DNA of 64,000 nucleotides from Eublepharis macularius (GCF_028583425.1 NC_072797.1:25640001-25704000); one strand, 5' to 3'. Positions 44,927 to 56,678 are shown, numbered from the stretch's first letter. Notes: generated from the letters alone by a model not told the origin. Numbers and translations: made by a program.

Positions 44927-46899
44927 GAGGGTTCAGCAGCCAGGAGGTGCCTTTCTCTGCCATTTGGTTGTACCTGCTTTTTCAAGAATGTGCTTTTCAC
45001 TGGACCTAGCCAGCAAAACTCATTCATATCCAACATCTCTATGGTGACTAGTGAGTTCAGCACTGGAAGCCTAGATTGTCTCCTTGGGAAGACTCAGCAC
45101 TCCAATTGGGAGGGGTTGTTTGAGTTTTCCTCCTAAGTAAAGGAAGCTTGTGCTGTACTTGGATATCTCTTCTGGCAGATGTTGCTCCAATCACCAGCTA
45201 AAATGAACTAGAATCCATTTCACCTTGTTTACTTGCTGTTTCTCACATGAGATGCTGCAATTACAATTTGTACAGAACAGGACATTAGTGTGTTTTTTCA
45301 GAATCAGGAAGGGAGAAGAAATCAAAGGATTCGACCACTGTCCTCAACGGGCCTTTATGTTGATCAAGAAAGCAGGTTAGTAAGATACCATTGGACAATA
45401 GCTAAAAGTGTCTTGCCTATTTCAAAATGTTAATTCAGCTATTACTTGACTCACACATTCATGCAAAGGGAGAAGCCATGCCTGGGTGGAGAGAGAAAAA
45501 TCTAGAGCTGCCATGTAGCCTTAACTCCTCTATTCCACTGTCCAACAGAATCCAATGCAACTAGACCCTCAGAGGTCCCTTTATACATATTTTTGGAGTT
45601 TCTCCACACTGGACAGTGCCCTTTCAATCCCAATCTGCAGCTGGAATAAAGACACTGTGGTTTTCATGCTGAGTGTAGCTTTCTCTGCTACCAATGAAGA
45701 GCCATTTGCATGGCAATGGAACACCCACATGGCAGTTTTCCCTGCACTTTCATTGCTATAGTCCCCCATCTGTCATTTCCCCCTCCAAAAAGTTTTTTAA
45801 AAATTGTTTTTAAATCAGTAATTGACAGGTTGATAAACTCTAATAACATAATAATGATTGCAACAATGTACTAATTCTCTGTTTCAATTATAAAAAAGTA
45901 CTTCTCTAGCCCTTTTTATTGCAAAGTTGTAGGGGGAACTGTGCAGCCTGCACCTTCTTCCTTATAACTGCGCAAGGGAAAGGGCTAAAAGCTTACTTTT
46001 AAAAGATGAAAGCTGAGGATGAATACATTGTTGCAATAGATCATTGTAACATTATTGTGCTATAGCAACTTGACCATTACCAATGTTTTTTTTTAAATAC
46101 TCCTTTAAAAGCCCTACACTGGGTGGGAGAAATGGTGACAATGGGGGCTAAGTAAGGAAAATTGTGCAGATATGGGTAGGACCTAAGAAAATGTGAATCT
46201 ATCCATTTATATATTGTCCAAAGGAACCTGGATTGTGAAGCAGTCCACAGAAGCAGGCTGTATACCATCATGAGGATGCTTCAGAAAAACGTGTTACTAT
46301 AAGGGAGCAAAGGTGGAGCAAAAATGTCCATGTGGAAACCGTCTGTGGGACCTTCCACTGATTCCTTCCAGGGTCCTACAGTTGCCCCATCTTTCTCCCA
46401 CTGTACAGTGCCATCAGAGACTTGCTTGCCACAGTAGATGAATGAAGCATACAGTAGGAGTATGGCAGAACAGGCTATAGAAGCTGCCTTGCTTCACGCT
46501 TTAACTGGAGATTGAAAGAGCAATATCTGTTATCCTAGGCAGCAGTTGGCAAGCTTGGTTTGGATACAGTGGTAGATTTCTACTAATGGAAAGGAAGGGT
46601 GTTCTTTGCTGATTTCCACTCCATTTAACACCCTCCCCCATACTGTTCCTTGGGGTCCCCTATCCTGCAGGAGCAGCTTTGTGGTTGCAGAAGGAGGGGG
46701 GAAGCAAGAAAGTCCTGTTCCAGTGCTGGAGCCATCTTTTTAAAAATATGAATATGTACCTTTTATTCATACATCCAATCATGTATGTATGTACCCAGGC
46801 TAACAGATTCTTGATAATGTGTGTATTGTAAAGGGGTACTCATCAGAGAACTAGGATTCAGGTATTTAAATTGCTTCGGTATGCTCCGTAAAGATTTAG
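44927..46899. other. PLCXD3 intron, no feature recognised
   Basis: About 2 kb without exon, RNA gene or clear repeat. Frames here are short and random. Confidence 0.35.
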
Positions 46900-47176
46900 A
46901 GCATACCAGGGGGAAGCTGCCTGTCTCCCAGCCCACCCCCACCCCCCAATTAGTCCCTCATCCTCTGCACCCCCACCCCACCCCCACCCCACTTACCTGG
47001 CCGTGGAGCCAGGAAGAAGACCAGTTGAGTGGCAGGGAAGGCTAGAGCCGGCTCCTCCACCGCCCATGCCGCCTCCTCCACTGCTGCAGTGGCCAGCTGG
47101 GCGGCGGGGAAGGCCAGAGCCGGCTCCTCCGCTGCCTGCATCACCTCCTCCGCCGCTGCAGCGGTGGGGAAGGCTT
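46900..47176. repeat. GC-rich tandem repeat, about 69-bp period
   Basis: After a C-rich tract (46935-46995), AGAGCCGGCTCCTCC recurs at about 47045 and 47114 with GCCTCCTCC and GCTGCAG words between. Frames on both strands are repetition artefacts. Confidence 0.7.
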
Positions 47177-47400
47177 GGATCAGCTGCTTGGTGGGGATCT
47201 CCCAGCCAAGCAGCTGATCCACAGGTTTAAATGCCCCTTTCCATACTGTTTCACAGCAGCATGGAAAGGGACATTTAAACCCCTGCCGGCTGGATCAGCT
47301 GCTTGGCGGGGATCTCCCCAGCCAAGCAGCTGATCCCAGGGTTTAAATGCCTCTTTCCATGCTGCAAAGCGGCATGGAAAGGGGCATTTAAACCCCTTGA
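47177..47400. repeat. tandem dimer of a double-palindrome unit, 115-bp period
   Basis: Each unit has two hairpins: GGATCAGCTGCTTGG with its complement, then GGTTTAAATGCC...TTTCCAT with its complement. Units start at 47177 and 47292. Confidence 0.85.
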
Positions 47401-47809
47401 CCCAATATGAATTGCTTCAGGAAGCTTTGATTCGGGGTTTCCGAATTATTGCGAATCGGGTCTGATTTGTATACTTTACCCAAATTGGAAACCCGAATTG
47501 CACTAACTGCAACTACTTTGTTGTTTGGAGAGCATTGTAAAACTCATGATTACTCTGGTTTGCCTGCTTTTTTACTTGCTCCTGCTGTTAAGCATTTAAA
47601 CAATTGCTTGAACTGGCGATATTAGCAGATAACAATAGTTATCTTCAGTAGCAATAGCTACTATTAAGGACACAACAGTATTAAGGACACAACAGTAGAT
47701 GCAGCCATTTTTTCTGGTCAGTTGGCAATATTTGTTATTATTCCTTCCTATATGCAGCGTAGAGGGTGTCTCCTCCACAAATAGATGCAATATATGCCAG
47801 AAGAGAATT
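47401..47809. other. non-coding, no feature recognised
   Basis: CGGGTTTCCGAATT-like words near 47435-47500; TTAAGGACACAACAGTA is doubled in tandem near 47664-47697. Confidence 0.35.
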
Positions 47810-47814
47810 CTGGG

Positions 47815-48635
47815 GCTGCCCTTGAACTCTTTCTGGAAGCTTCAGTTGGTACAGAATGCTGTGGCCAGAGTGCTGACTGGAGTGGGTTGTAGGGACCATA
47901 TCACTCCAGTCTTGTTGACTCCCTATTTACTTCCAGCCCTGATTCAAGGTGCTTTTATTGACCTTTAAAGTCCTATACAGCTGGGGGCTGCCCTGACATG
48001 TATAGCCCAGGTGAGCCAGATCTCGTCAGATCTCAGAAGCTAAGCACGGTCAGCCCAGGTTAGTAATTGGATGGGAGACCTCCAACAAATAGCAGGGTTG
48101 CAGAGGCAGGCAATGGCAAACCACCTCTGATAGTCTCTTGTCATGAAAACCCCAGCAGGGGTCGCCGTAAGTCAGCTAGAGGGCACTCTCCACTCTGGCT
48201 TGGAGCCAGCATACCTTAAAGATTGCCTTCTCCCATATGAACCTACCCATTCATTCCGGCCATCTTTGGAGGCCCTTCTACAGGTGCCCCCACCATCTGA
48301 GGCTAGACAGGTAATCTGAGAAAGGGCCTTCTTGGTTGTGGTTCCAAAATTTTGGAACTCTTTCCTCAGGGAGATTTTTCTGTCCCCCTCTATGGCTATT
48401 GTTTTGCTCGGCATATCCCCAATATCTGTTATTGGCCCTCCTCTTTGTTCTTGGTGTTGTGTATTTGTTTGTGTTTTTATTGAATTGATACTATTTCAAA
48501 TGTTAATTTAAATGTAAATTGTTTAAAATGTGGTTTTAAATTTCTTAATTTTTGTCATCTTGCAGACACTATTTGGGTAGATAAGTGGCATACAAATGTT
48601 TTACACAAACAGACAAATAAATAAATAAATTTGAC
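47815..48635 (+). mobile_element. L2/CR1-like LINE 3' end, interrupted
   Basis: The frame at 47830-47968 reads LQLVQNAVARVLTGVGCRDH then ITPVLLTPYLLPALIQ, the C-terminal RT motif of L2/CR1 LINEs. After the nested SINE the element resumes with GATTGCCTTCTCCCATATGA, GAGAAAGGGCCTTCTTGG, and ends GTGGCATACAAATGTTTT with (AAAT)n. Frameshifts and stops make it inactive. Confidence 0.85.
47988..48200 (+). mobile_element. 5S-rRNA-derived SINE with Bov-B-like tail
   Basis: Head with GATCTCGTCAGATCTCAGAA, GCTAAGCACGGTCAGCC and TTGGATGGGAGACC matches the internal promoter half of 5S rRNA. The tail GGGGTCGCCGTAAGTCAGCT resembles Bov-B-mobilised SINEs. 5S-headed SINEs of this kind are known in lizards. 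It is nested in the LINE at 47815-48635. Confidence 0.88.
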
Positions 48636-48682
48636 TTGTGGTTGCCAGAAGTCTTCTTTATTTGATTCTGTACAAGATGAGC

Positions 48683-48935
48683 CAGTGAGCCAGTGTGGTG
48701 GAGTGGTTAGAGTGTTGGATTAGGACCTGGGAGAACCAGATTCAAATCCCCCCTCTGCCGCGGAAGCTCGCTGGGTGACCTTGAGGCAGTCACACACTCT
48801 CAGTTTAACCGACCTTACAGAGTAGTTGTGAAGATAAAATGGAGGAGAAGAGACGGATGTAAGCCAAAGGCACTTTGGGTCCCCATTGGGGAGAAAGGTG
48901 GGGTATAAATGAAGTAGATAATAAATAATGATAAT
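48683..48935 (+). mobile_element. SINE group B, well kept
   Basis: GAGCCAGTGTGGTGGAGTGG head, GATTCAAATCCC B box, GCTCGCTGGGTGACCTTG, CACACACTCTCAG, CCCCATTGGGGAGAAAGG, TATAAATGAAGTAGATAATA tail. Confidence 0.92.
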
Positions 48936-49366
48936 AAATAAGATGAGAAGTTCACAGAAACCTCCACAAACAGTGATTCAACATTTAGGCCTCATTCAGC
49001 CTCTCATCCATTTTTTAGTTTTAGTGCAAAATATTCTCTGGTGTACTGAAGGCAATGAAAGGAGGATGCTGGAGTTGTTAGGGGGCTTTGGGGCAGCAAT
49101 AAGAAATTTCTTTACCTCTAGCCTTATAACTTCCAGTCCCTCCGTACTTCAGTCCTCATAACTGGCCTCATTAAACATTTTTGTTAGGGAAAATGTAGAA
49201 CATGCTGCTTGGCAACCAGCCACATGGCTGAATGCTCTCGGAAACCCAGAACAGCTACTGTCTAAGCCCTAGGATTAGAAAACGTTCCAGCTGGTTGTAA
49301 ATTTTTTTTTAAAGTGTCTTATGTGTTTCTCTCTTCTCCTATAAAACCAACACGGAGCCTAGGACT
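48936..49366. other. intronic, no feature recognised
   Basis: No exon or repeat identified. Confidence 0.3.
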
Positions 49367-49590
49367 ATTCTGGGGAGGGGCTGTGGATCAGAGGTAGAAC
49401 ATCTCCTTTGTATGCAGAACGTCCCAGGTTCAATCCCCAGCATCTCCAGTTAAAAGGATCAAGTAGTAGGAGATGTGAAAGATCTCAGCCTGAGACCCTG
49501 GAGAGCTGCTGCCAGTCAGAGTAGACAATGCAAACCTTGATGGATCAATGATCTGATTCAGCGTACGGCAGCTTCATTTTCTTGCCTGTG
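49367..49590 (+). mobile_element. SINE group D, near full length
   Basis: GGGGCTGTGGATCAGAGGTA head, GGTTCAATCCCCAGCATCTC B-box region, CTGAGACCCTGGAGAGCTGC, and end ATCTGATTCAGCGTACGGCA. Confidence 0.9.
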
Positions 49591-49969
49591 GACATCAGGT
49601 TCGTATGACATGCAGAGTCGACTAGATCAGGGTCCAGCATCCCATTTCTCAGCATGGCCTGCCACGGGGTTCTGGGAAACCCACCAGCACGGTGGGAAGG
49701 CAATAACTCTCCCTGCTGTTGTCACCCTTCAACTGGTATTCAGAGATACGCTTCTTCTGAACCATTTAGTCACCATAACTCTTGTAACTCATATCCATGG
49801 CTTGGATCCAGCCAGCTTTTCTGCTGCTGAAAAGGAAGGAGGGTTCTCCTCTGACCTCAAATGAAGATTATGCTGGAGATTAAGGGACTTGCATGGACAA
49901 ATGCCATGTGGGAGTGGAGCTGTCACATGGAACAGAACTGGGTGAGAATGAGTAAGAAGACATGAGGGT
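49591..49969. other. intronic, no feature recognised
   Basis: No exon or repeat identified. Confidence 0.3.
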
Positions 49970-50070
49970 GTCTGAAGAAGGGCGCTCTGATTCTCAAAAG
50001 CTTACACTCTGAAAATCTTGTTGGTCTCTAAGGTGCCGCTGGATTCAAATCCTAGCGCACATCTGATTTG
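49970..50070 (+). repeat. interspersed repeat fragment (AAAGCTTACACTCTG type)
   Basis: CTGAAGAAGGGCGCTCTG, AAAAGCTTACACTCTGAAAA, TTGTTGGTCTCTAAGGTGCC are words of a widespread reptile repeat 3' end. Class not certain. Confidence 0.55.
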
Positions 50071-50402
50071 ACAGGAAATAGGACAGCCGTGGGAGGAACC
50101 GTGGAGACATTTTATTTTGGATTAGGGAGGTACACCCTTCCCAAATAGGAAGGTTAGTCAATAATATGTTAGTCAATTATATCCCTTAACATGTCTACTT
50201 GTGGATCAACATGCTTGAGTTATCAAGCTCCGTGTCTTTTGCAGAACTCTTTGATGTGCACCTTCCTTGGGTTTTGCTTTGGAATTTAAAGCTAAGCAGG
50301 CGTGAGCTTGGTCAGTACCTGGGTAAAGGAAACTGCCACAAAACTGCATTCACCGGAGGGGGGGAAAATAGGTGAAAATGTAACAAATCAATTAGCGGAT
50401 TC
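50071..50402. other. intronic, no feature recognised
   Basis: No exon or repeat identified. Confidence 0.3.
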
Positions 50403-50410
50403 TTCCAGGC

Positions 50411-50611
50411 CAGTGCTTTCCAACTTTTCCAAGCCTGAGGAAATTTCACTGCCCATCCACCTTGTACTTGTAGTATTAGTATACATAGACTGAGAAAATA
50501 TGTAACAACAAAAAGATAAAAATGGAAGCAGTTCGCACATGGATTTGCGGACCCCTTGCAATAACTCCACAGCCCTCCAGAGGTCCCTGGCCCCTACATT
50601 GGGAACCACTG
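50411..50611. mobile_element. short hAT-type element
   Basis: CAGTGCTTTCCAACTTTT at the left and, inverted, CAGTGGTTCCCAATGT at the right. Flanks TTCCAGGC (50403-50410) and TTCTAGGC (50612-50619) are an 8-bp duplication with one change. Confidence 0.82.
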
Positions 50612-50619
50612 TTCTAGGC

Positions 50620-51164
50620 AGTAGCCAACATTTTCCTGATGGAACAGGAGTTTAAAGCAAATGCCTTTGTTAAAAAAAGTAGGGTTTGCAAACTTGAGAG
50701 AAGTTATCACTTTAGAATTGCTTTATCTTATTAACTGGATTTAAATTCCACTCCTACTAGGTCGTTATTATATTCTTGACTGCAGTAGATTGAAATTCAG
50801 CTTGACTTGGCTGCAATAAGGGAATGATATCTCAGTCCTCGTCCCCCCCAGGCCTAAAATATTTTTTTGAAAATTCACATCAAAGGGATTTATTTGCTGT
50901 GCTGCATCCATTATTGAGAAAGTTGTCTACCTTGCTTGAGATTCCAGTCTAGTCAGGGATTGAGAAATCAGCTGGTTTAGGATGGGGGTTACATTTTCTC
51001 TAAAAGAATGAGTGGGTTTGCACTGCAGCTTGTTCTTAGATAATGTCTGCAGCCAGACGCTTAGAGGTCTCCACTGTAGCAGCAATTGAACTCAGGACAA
51101 AATTTATCTAAAGCAGTTGTAGCAAGTTTGGGAGTGTCCACATGTTAACAAACCGGTAGTATGT
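50620..51164. other. intronic, no feature recognised
   Basis: No exon or repeat identified. Confidence 0.3.
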
Positions 51165-51400
51165 TTAGGGTTGCCAGGTCCCTCAGGGCCCAAACCAGGG
51201 GATTGGGGGGTCATGTGGGGGAAACTTACAAGTCGATTTTAAGCAAATACCCCTGAGCGGAGGAACTTCCCTTCCTTGCCACGCCAGGAATGATGTTCCC
51301 ATTCCCCCACACCTTCCCCCTCCCCCACCATCCAGGTAAGAGGTGACTAGGGGTAGAGTCTGGAAGCGGGGGGTCCCCTTCTCTGACCAGGGAACAGGGA
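51165..51400. repeat. GC-rich interspersed repeat
   Basis: Begins AGGGTTGCCAGGTCCCTCAG; interior CCACCATCCAGGTAAGAGG; same loose group as 28342 and 58424. Right end unclear. Confidence 0.55.
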
Positions 51401-51639
51401 ACTTAAGCATGTTTAATTAGGAATTATCACACTCTTGTGTGGTTTAAAGTTTCATGAAATATTTAGGATCTGGGAAACTTGGGTTCCAATAACCACTCTG
51501 CTATGAAGCTCACTACATGACATCGGGCGGGTCATTGTCTTCCAGTCTATCCTACTTTACAGGGTCACTTTGAGGATTAAATGAGGAAAGAAAAATGTAT
51601 AATGTATACCATACTGAGTTCCTTGGAGGGCTGATCAGC

Positions 51640-51905
51640 TGAACCAGGCGCAGGGCATGTGAAAGTGACAGCCCCCTTCTCCTGTCACTTACCGGTGGCA
51701 GGAGAACAGGGTTGTCAGTTTCACACACCCTGTGTGGGCAGCGGCACCAGCCTGTCTCGCTTCACAAACTGCTTACGAATTGGATGAACCGAGTCATGGA
51801 GTTTGTAGAAAACACGGCCCCACGAACCGCGTTTTCATGAACCACAAATCGGCCCTGTTCGTGTGGGGGTTTTTTGCTTCATATTGCGATTCATGCCCAC
51901 CTCTA
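51640..51905. mobile_element. hAT-type element, fragment related to 40609
   Basis: Right end CGATTCATGCCCACCTCTA matches the inverted terminus of the 40609-41453 element, with CACGAACCGCGTTTTCATGA inside. Left end not found. Confidence 0.6.
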
Positions 51906-53904
51906 CTTTGAATATTGAAGGGTGCCATTTATGCATTTGCACTTTATGAATTTTTATGCTTGTGGCACCTTGTAGGTTTATTGATATGCATCCTGTATGA
52001 GATGATTTGCCTTATATGAAGCACTTTAAGAACTGACCTCCTTACTAGTACAGAGAGTTACTTTGGAAGTTTAGCTACATTTGTATGAGCTATAACGGAA
52101 GTGTTTAAGTTATATATTGTTGACAGTAAAACACTTAGCAATTGTTGTATTATTTATGTTTACTGTCATCATTCAAAGGGATACTTAGTGAGTGTTCATG
52201 GGTTCTTTGTTGCATATCCACCAGCAGGTCGGCAACCTTTCTCGAACTTGCTTTGGGTAAGATCTTCCTGAGAATTTTCTACATAACAAGTTTGGGAGAA
52301 ATTGCAGCAGAACCAAAGAACACCTCCTGGAAGGTTTGAGGAAGCACGACAAGAGTGTTATGCAGAAGCCAAATTTAAATCCCCTGTGACTGGGGGGAGG
52401 AGGGAAATCAGAGTAAAAGCTCCATGCAGTAGCAATCTTTATACATTGTCTTTGGGTATTGTGCTGTTATGAGTTTGGATTTCAGTTCATTTGCATATCA
52501 ATTGCTATCTTTTTTTTACCTTTGTTGATCTTTTTCTTTCATACTGTTTCATTTTTAAGGTGGAATCTTTAGCAGGTTGTGGTTGATTGACAGGAGGCAC
52601 TATCAGGGATGTGCTCCTCGTTCACAAGACTATTGCAGTGCCCAATGGGCTAAATAGCAACGAAGACTGATGGACTGACTCAATCAATATAATTGCAGTG
52701 CAACACTTTTCACAATTCTGACAGCTGAGACATCTCCCCCTGAATTTAAAGTACAGGCATGCTACATTCTGACTTCCCCAAAAGTTCACTTACAGAATGC
52801 ATAAAAATGAGGATGGTAAGCTCCAAGAGCATTCCTCTAAGCTTTTGTATGAGTCACCATTATTAGTATACCTCCTCAATGGAAGAAAGGAAGAGTAGGG
52901 CAAAAAGTTTTACAAGAGATGCAGCAAGCAGTTTCCTGTCATCCTACTATGAGTAATTCTTCTGTCTCTCTCTACTCTGGAAGTCCAGTTCTCCAATGCA
53001 AGGACAGGACAGAACTATCTGTCCTATTTGGAGGATGCTTGAGAGGAAACAGAAATCCAGAGCATGCAAGCCCTCTCTGGGAGGGCTAATTTTGGCTTTC
53101 AGGCATTATTTGATTTATTTCTCCAGGCATTCTAAACAGGCTCTTGAAGCATAGTAGAGCATTCTGGCCCACACTTGGACATTCATCTGGTAACAAGGAG
53201 TCAAAATTCTGTACAATAAAATGGCAAGTGTATGATTTAGCTGTCCCTGCTTAAACGTTTAACCTTCCACAGCATTGAAGCGCCGTTAGACTTTTTCAGT
53301 GCCCTTTAAAAAGTCATATTTACATTTTCCAAGATTGAAAACGTGAGCTATTCCAGCTGAAAGAGGCTGGCGAGAACTTAGCACAGTTAGTTCTTTAAGC
53401 AAGTTACGGCCAAGCTAATCACATTAACATTTTAGTAGAAAGAAGAAAATTTACTCCTGGGTTGCTGGAAAAGTTTTGTGCCTGAGTCATAATGTTCTGA
53501 CAAGGCAAGAGAATGTTAATGATGCCAAGTATTCTTGCACCAGGGCCTCCCGTGGTGGAACATCAGTTATTTGTAATCACGCATTCAAGTGAGGAGGAAA
53601 GGAAGAGGGAGAAGAGCAACACCACAGATGCAAAAAGAGCCATTTGCTCTCTCTCAGCTGAGAAAACAGTCACCTAAAAGACAAACAGCGCCTTTCTTTC
53701 GAGAAGGTGGCTGAACTGGCAAGCTGGCAACGAGCATGCTGGACAGAGGGTTTCAAGGGGCTGGTGTGGAGATTGGAAGACTAGCCTGGTAATCCAACAG
53801 GGACACCACATCTTTTATTTGCCCCATCCCTCTGCTTTTAAAAACAGAAGAAATTAAGCAGGTGGGGAATTAAGCAGCAAGAGGGAAAAGTCACCTGCTT
53901 AATT
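51906..53904. other. PLCXD3 intron, single-copy, candidate conserved segments
   Basis: Repeat-poor, AT-rich. 53120-53520 has little CpG and no repeat words. No exon found. Confidence 0.3.
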
Positions 53905-54400
53905 TCTGGGGAGGGCCTGTAGGTCACAGGTAGAGCATCTGTTTGGCAGGCAGAAGGCCCCAAGTTTACTCCCAGTAAATTTGCCAGGTCATGCCTGTAA
54001 CCAGCAAGAGCTCTGGGGGCAGGGACATATTGGGGCACCTGCTGCACCACAATGTCTGTGGGAAACCTGACTTTACCATAGAATTTCTGACTATTCCTAG
54101 AGCTACCAGAAGTCACATCTAGGTTTTTCCTGGGCAACACTGTAGTGCAGACACCACCAATGTTTTTTTAAAAAATGTTCTTCTGCCACTACTCTAGGCA
54201 GTGGCAGGCAATGAGGGCAGCCAGCAGAAGTCCTCCTGCCGTAGCAGAAGACCTGGCAGCCCTAATTGCTGGCATCTCCAACTAATGATATTAGGTGATG
54301 TGGAAGACTGAGAGCCTGGATATACTGAATCAGACCAATGGTCTGATTCAGTATATGGCAGATCCATGTGTTTATGTGTTCTGTGTATTTACTTAATGTT
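53905..54400 (+). mobile_element. SINE group D, split by a GC-rich repeat
   Basis: Head at 53905-53979 (CACAGGTAGAGCATCTGTTT) and 3' part from about 54264 (GCTGGCATCTCCAAC to GATTCAGTATATGGCAGATC) flank the insert at 53980-54263. ATATACTGAATCAGACC and its complement form a 17-bp hairpin at 54320-54356. Confidence 0.82.
53980..54263. repeat. GC-rich interspersed repeat nested in a SINE
   Basis: Inverse ends ATTTGCCAGGTC and GACCTGGCAGCCCTAA. Related to 29700-29915 and 42795-42990. Confidence 0.7.
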
Positions 54401-55165
54401 AAAGGAAGAGAAGCAGGATTAGTAAAAAAAAAATTGCAAATTGAACACTGAAGCATGTTTCAGACATAACAACAAGCCTGGGCTTGTTACATGAGCATGG
54501 CTGTGAGAGCTCATATACTGCCCTTCCACTTCTCCCTTCTTCCTCCTCTTCCATGCAGTTGAGTAATTAAAAATTCTGATTTTATGTCAAACTATACTTT
54601 ATTGAAAAAGTCCAAACTACAAAATGATGGTCTCTTGTCTTTCCTACAAACCAGGAGGTAACCTAGCTGGAGGAATTGACACTTTTGGCCATTTAAATAG
54701 CTGTTCTAACCTTTTTCTGACAAGCAGTGGTGTAGCTTTACTCAGCAGCAAATCTAGAGAAATGAAATAGAGAGGGATTTCCAGACTGCAGAAGGGCCAG
54801 TGCAGTGGTTACTTTGGTGTAGAAGTCCTAATGGAAAGAAAGAAAGGCAAGGCTGTGCCAACAGCAGCAAGTGCCACAGGGATGCCATTCCTGCTCCTTT
54901 CCATGTCACCCACTACTGCATCCACATCAGGGGTGCCTATTCCACCTCTTTGTGGTAGCAGCCATAGATTCCAAACCAAAGTTCAACCACAATTAATCCA
55001 GAGTTTGGAATCCTGCTTTATAAGGCAGACAGAAAACCATAGTTTGTAGTGTAGATGTTCCAACTATCTGTGGTTTGTCAAGAATATGGGAGTCTTTAAT
55101 TAGATTGCTACTCATGAGGGGAGGAGGGGTTGTGACACCTGAAGATCCTCCAGGGTCATACATTC
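54401..55165. other. intronic, no feature recognised
   Basis: No exon or repeat identified. Confidence 0.3.
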
Positions 55166-55173
55166 ATATCTGA

Positions 55174-55387
55174 AGAGGGTTGCCAATCTCCAGGTGGGAA
55201 GATCTCCAGGAATTACAACTGATCTCCAGACTGTAAAGCTCAGTTTCCCTGGAGAAAATGGCTTTTTTTGGAGGGTGGACTCTATGGCATTATACCCCAC
55301 TGAGGTCCCTCCCCTCTTCAGACCCCTCTCTCCCTGGCTCCCCTCACCAAATCTCAAGGAATTTCCCAACCCAGAGTTGGCAACCTT
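55174..55387. mobile_element. hAT-like MITE with GGGTTGCCA ends
   Basis: AGAGGGTTGCCAATCTCC and inverted GAGTTGGCAACCTT ends. Perfect 8-bp duplication ATATCTGA at 55166-55173 and 55388-55395. GATCTCCAGGAATTACAACT inside is typical of a common reptile repeat. Confidence 0.88.
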
Positions 55388-55395
55388 ATATCTGA

Positions 55396-55979
55396 ACCAC
55401 TTTATGGTGATATAAAGTAGAAAGGAATCCTACTGCTAATGCCACTTATTTTTGGCTTGAGAGAACACACCATAAGTAAGGCTACAAGCTGCTGACTCAC
55501 TGGGGCTCCCTGGAAGTTTCCACACATACCTGTACTGTTTAAACAGAGGCTCATGCTGAGTTGCAAGCTGAAGGGTGAGAGCCGAAGGGTGCTTGCTGTG
55601 CGGCTCTTAGCCTGTGATTCACAGACCAGGGACTGGCAGGGTCGAAAGCCCTGGATGTGTCCTGAGCTGCAGTGGCTGGCGAATGATGCTCCTGATGACA
55701 TGTGAAGTAAAGCTGCCAGAAGACAACTGAACCAGAGCTACCATTTTTGTACAGGAGGGAGGGTGTGGGAATGCCATTCTGTTGTCTGTCTCATAGACCA
55801 GGTCTTTGTGTTTCTGTCTTGTCCAGATCCAGCTAGGAGCTAGTACCTGGACATATTTGTCCAGTCCAATTTGAATCTAGTGTTGGGAGTGCAAGACAGG
55901 ACTGAGATACTTTTGGTGTACCATCCACCCTGCTGCCCAACCTTCTCCCTGCCAGAGCTGGTGGAGGTGGTTTCAGATT
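55396..55979. other. intronic, no feature recognised
   Basis: A 99-codon minus frame (55402-55701) has no domain. No repeat recognised. Confidence 0.3.
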
Positions 55980-56206
55980 AGGGTTCCCGTTCCTCCAGTA
56001 GGGGCAGAGGATCCCCCTTTTCCAGCCTCTGCTCCCTGCCACCTCTCATCTGACACTGGGGCAAATATTTACTAAACCAGCCCTGCGTGTAACCTGTCAC
56101 TTCCAGGTCATGCCAGAAATGATGACATTCCCAGAGCAACACAGGATTGGGCCCCTCACGCACACCCTATCCCCCCGCTTTCATGCCCCGGAGACCTGGC
56201 AACCCT
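55980..56206. repeat. GC-rich interspersed repeat, GGCAACCCT end
   Basis: AGGGTTCCCGTTCCTCC at the left, GGAGACCTGGCAACCCT at the right; GTGTAACCTGTCACTTCCAG inside. Confidence 0.65.
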
Positions 56207-56212
56207 ATTTCA

Positions 56213-56341
56213 GGGCCAAGCTACAAGCGATGAATGATACTTGAATGGCAAGTGGATCGAGTGGAGAGCAAGTGGAGGGCAAGTGAACAGGGAGGAATAC
56301 ACTTGCCGTTCAAGTGTCATTCGTCACTTGTACCTTGGCCC
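56213..56341. mobile_element. fold-back MITE, GGGCCAAGC type, copy 1
   Basis: 129 bp, ends GGGCCAAGCTACAAGCGATG and inverse GTACCTTGGCCC; TCA flanks both ends (56210-56212 and 56342-56344). Inner arms TGGCAAGTG/CACTTGCC pair. Confidence 0.85.
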
Positions 56342-56560
56342 TCAGAGGTGGTATTGAAGACTCCTAGACTGATGGTTTTGGTAGACTTCCTGTCAGGAGT
56401 GGCTCAGGATTCCATGGTGTCCATGACAACCATAGGTCTGACAATAACAGGCCCTACACACTATGCAGGGTACACTCTTGATCTGAGGAGGAAGAGAGCA
56501 ATCTGAAGGGGGGGGGTTGGAGATGGTTCCCCTTGTCATGGACTGATCACTACACAGACT

Positions 56561-56678
56561 GGGCCAAGCTACACATGACGAATGACACTTGAACAGCAAG
56601 TGTATTTCTCCCTGTTCACTTGCCCTCCACTCAATCCACTTGCCGTTCAAGTGTCATTCGTCATGTGTAGCTTGGCCC
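56561..56678. mobile_element. fold-back MITE, GGGCCAAGC type, copy 2
   Basis: 118 bp, ends GGGCCAAGCTACACATGACG and CGTCATGTGTAGCTTGGCCC, near-perfect. Its middle is inverted relative to the copy at 56213. Target duplication not clear. Confidence 0.85.

Noticed and set aside
46950..47230. Alanine/glutamate- and proline-rich frames
   Set aside because: Produced by a GC-rich tandem repeat; the same DNA is open in several frames.
48008..48082. 5S rRNA gene
   Set aside because: Only the inner promoter part matches; it is followed by a SINE tail and lies inside a LINE.
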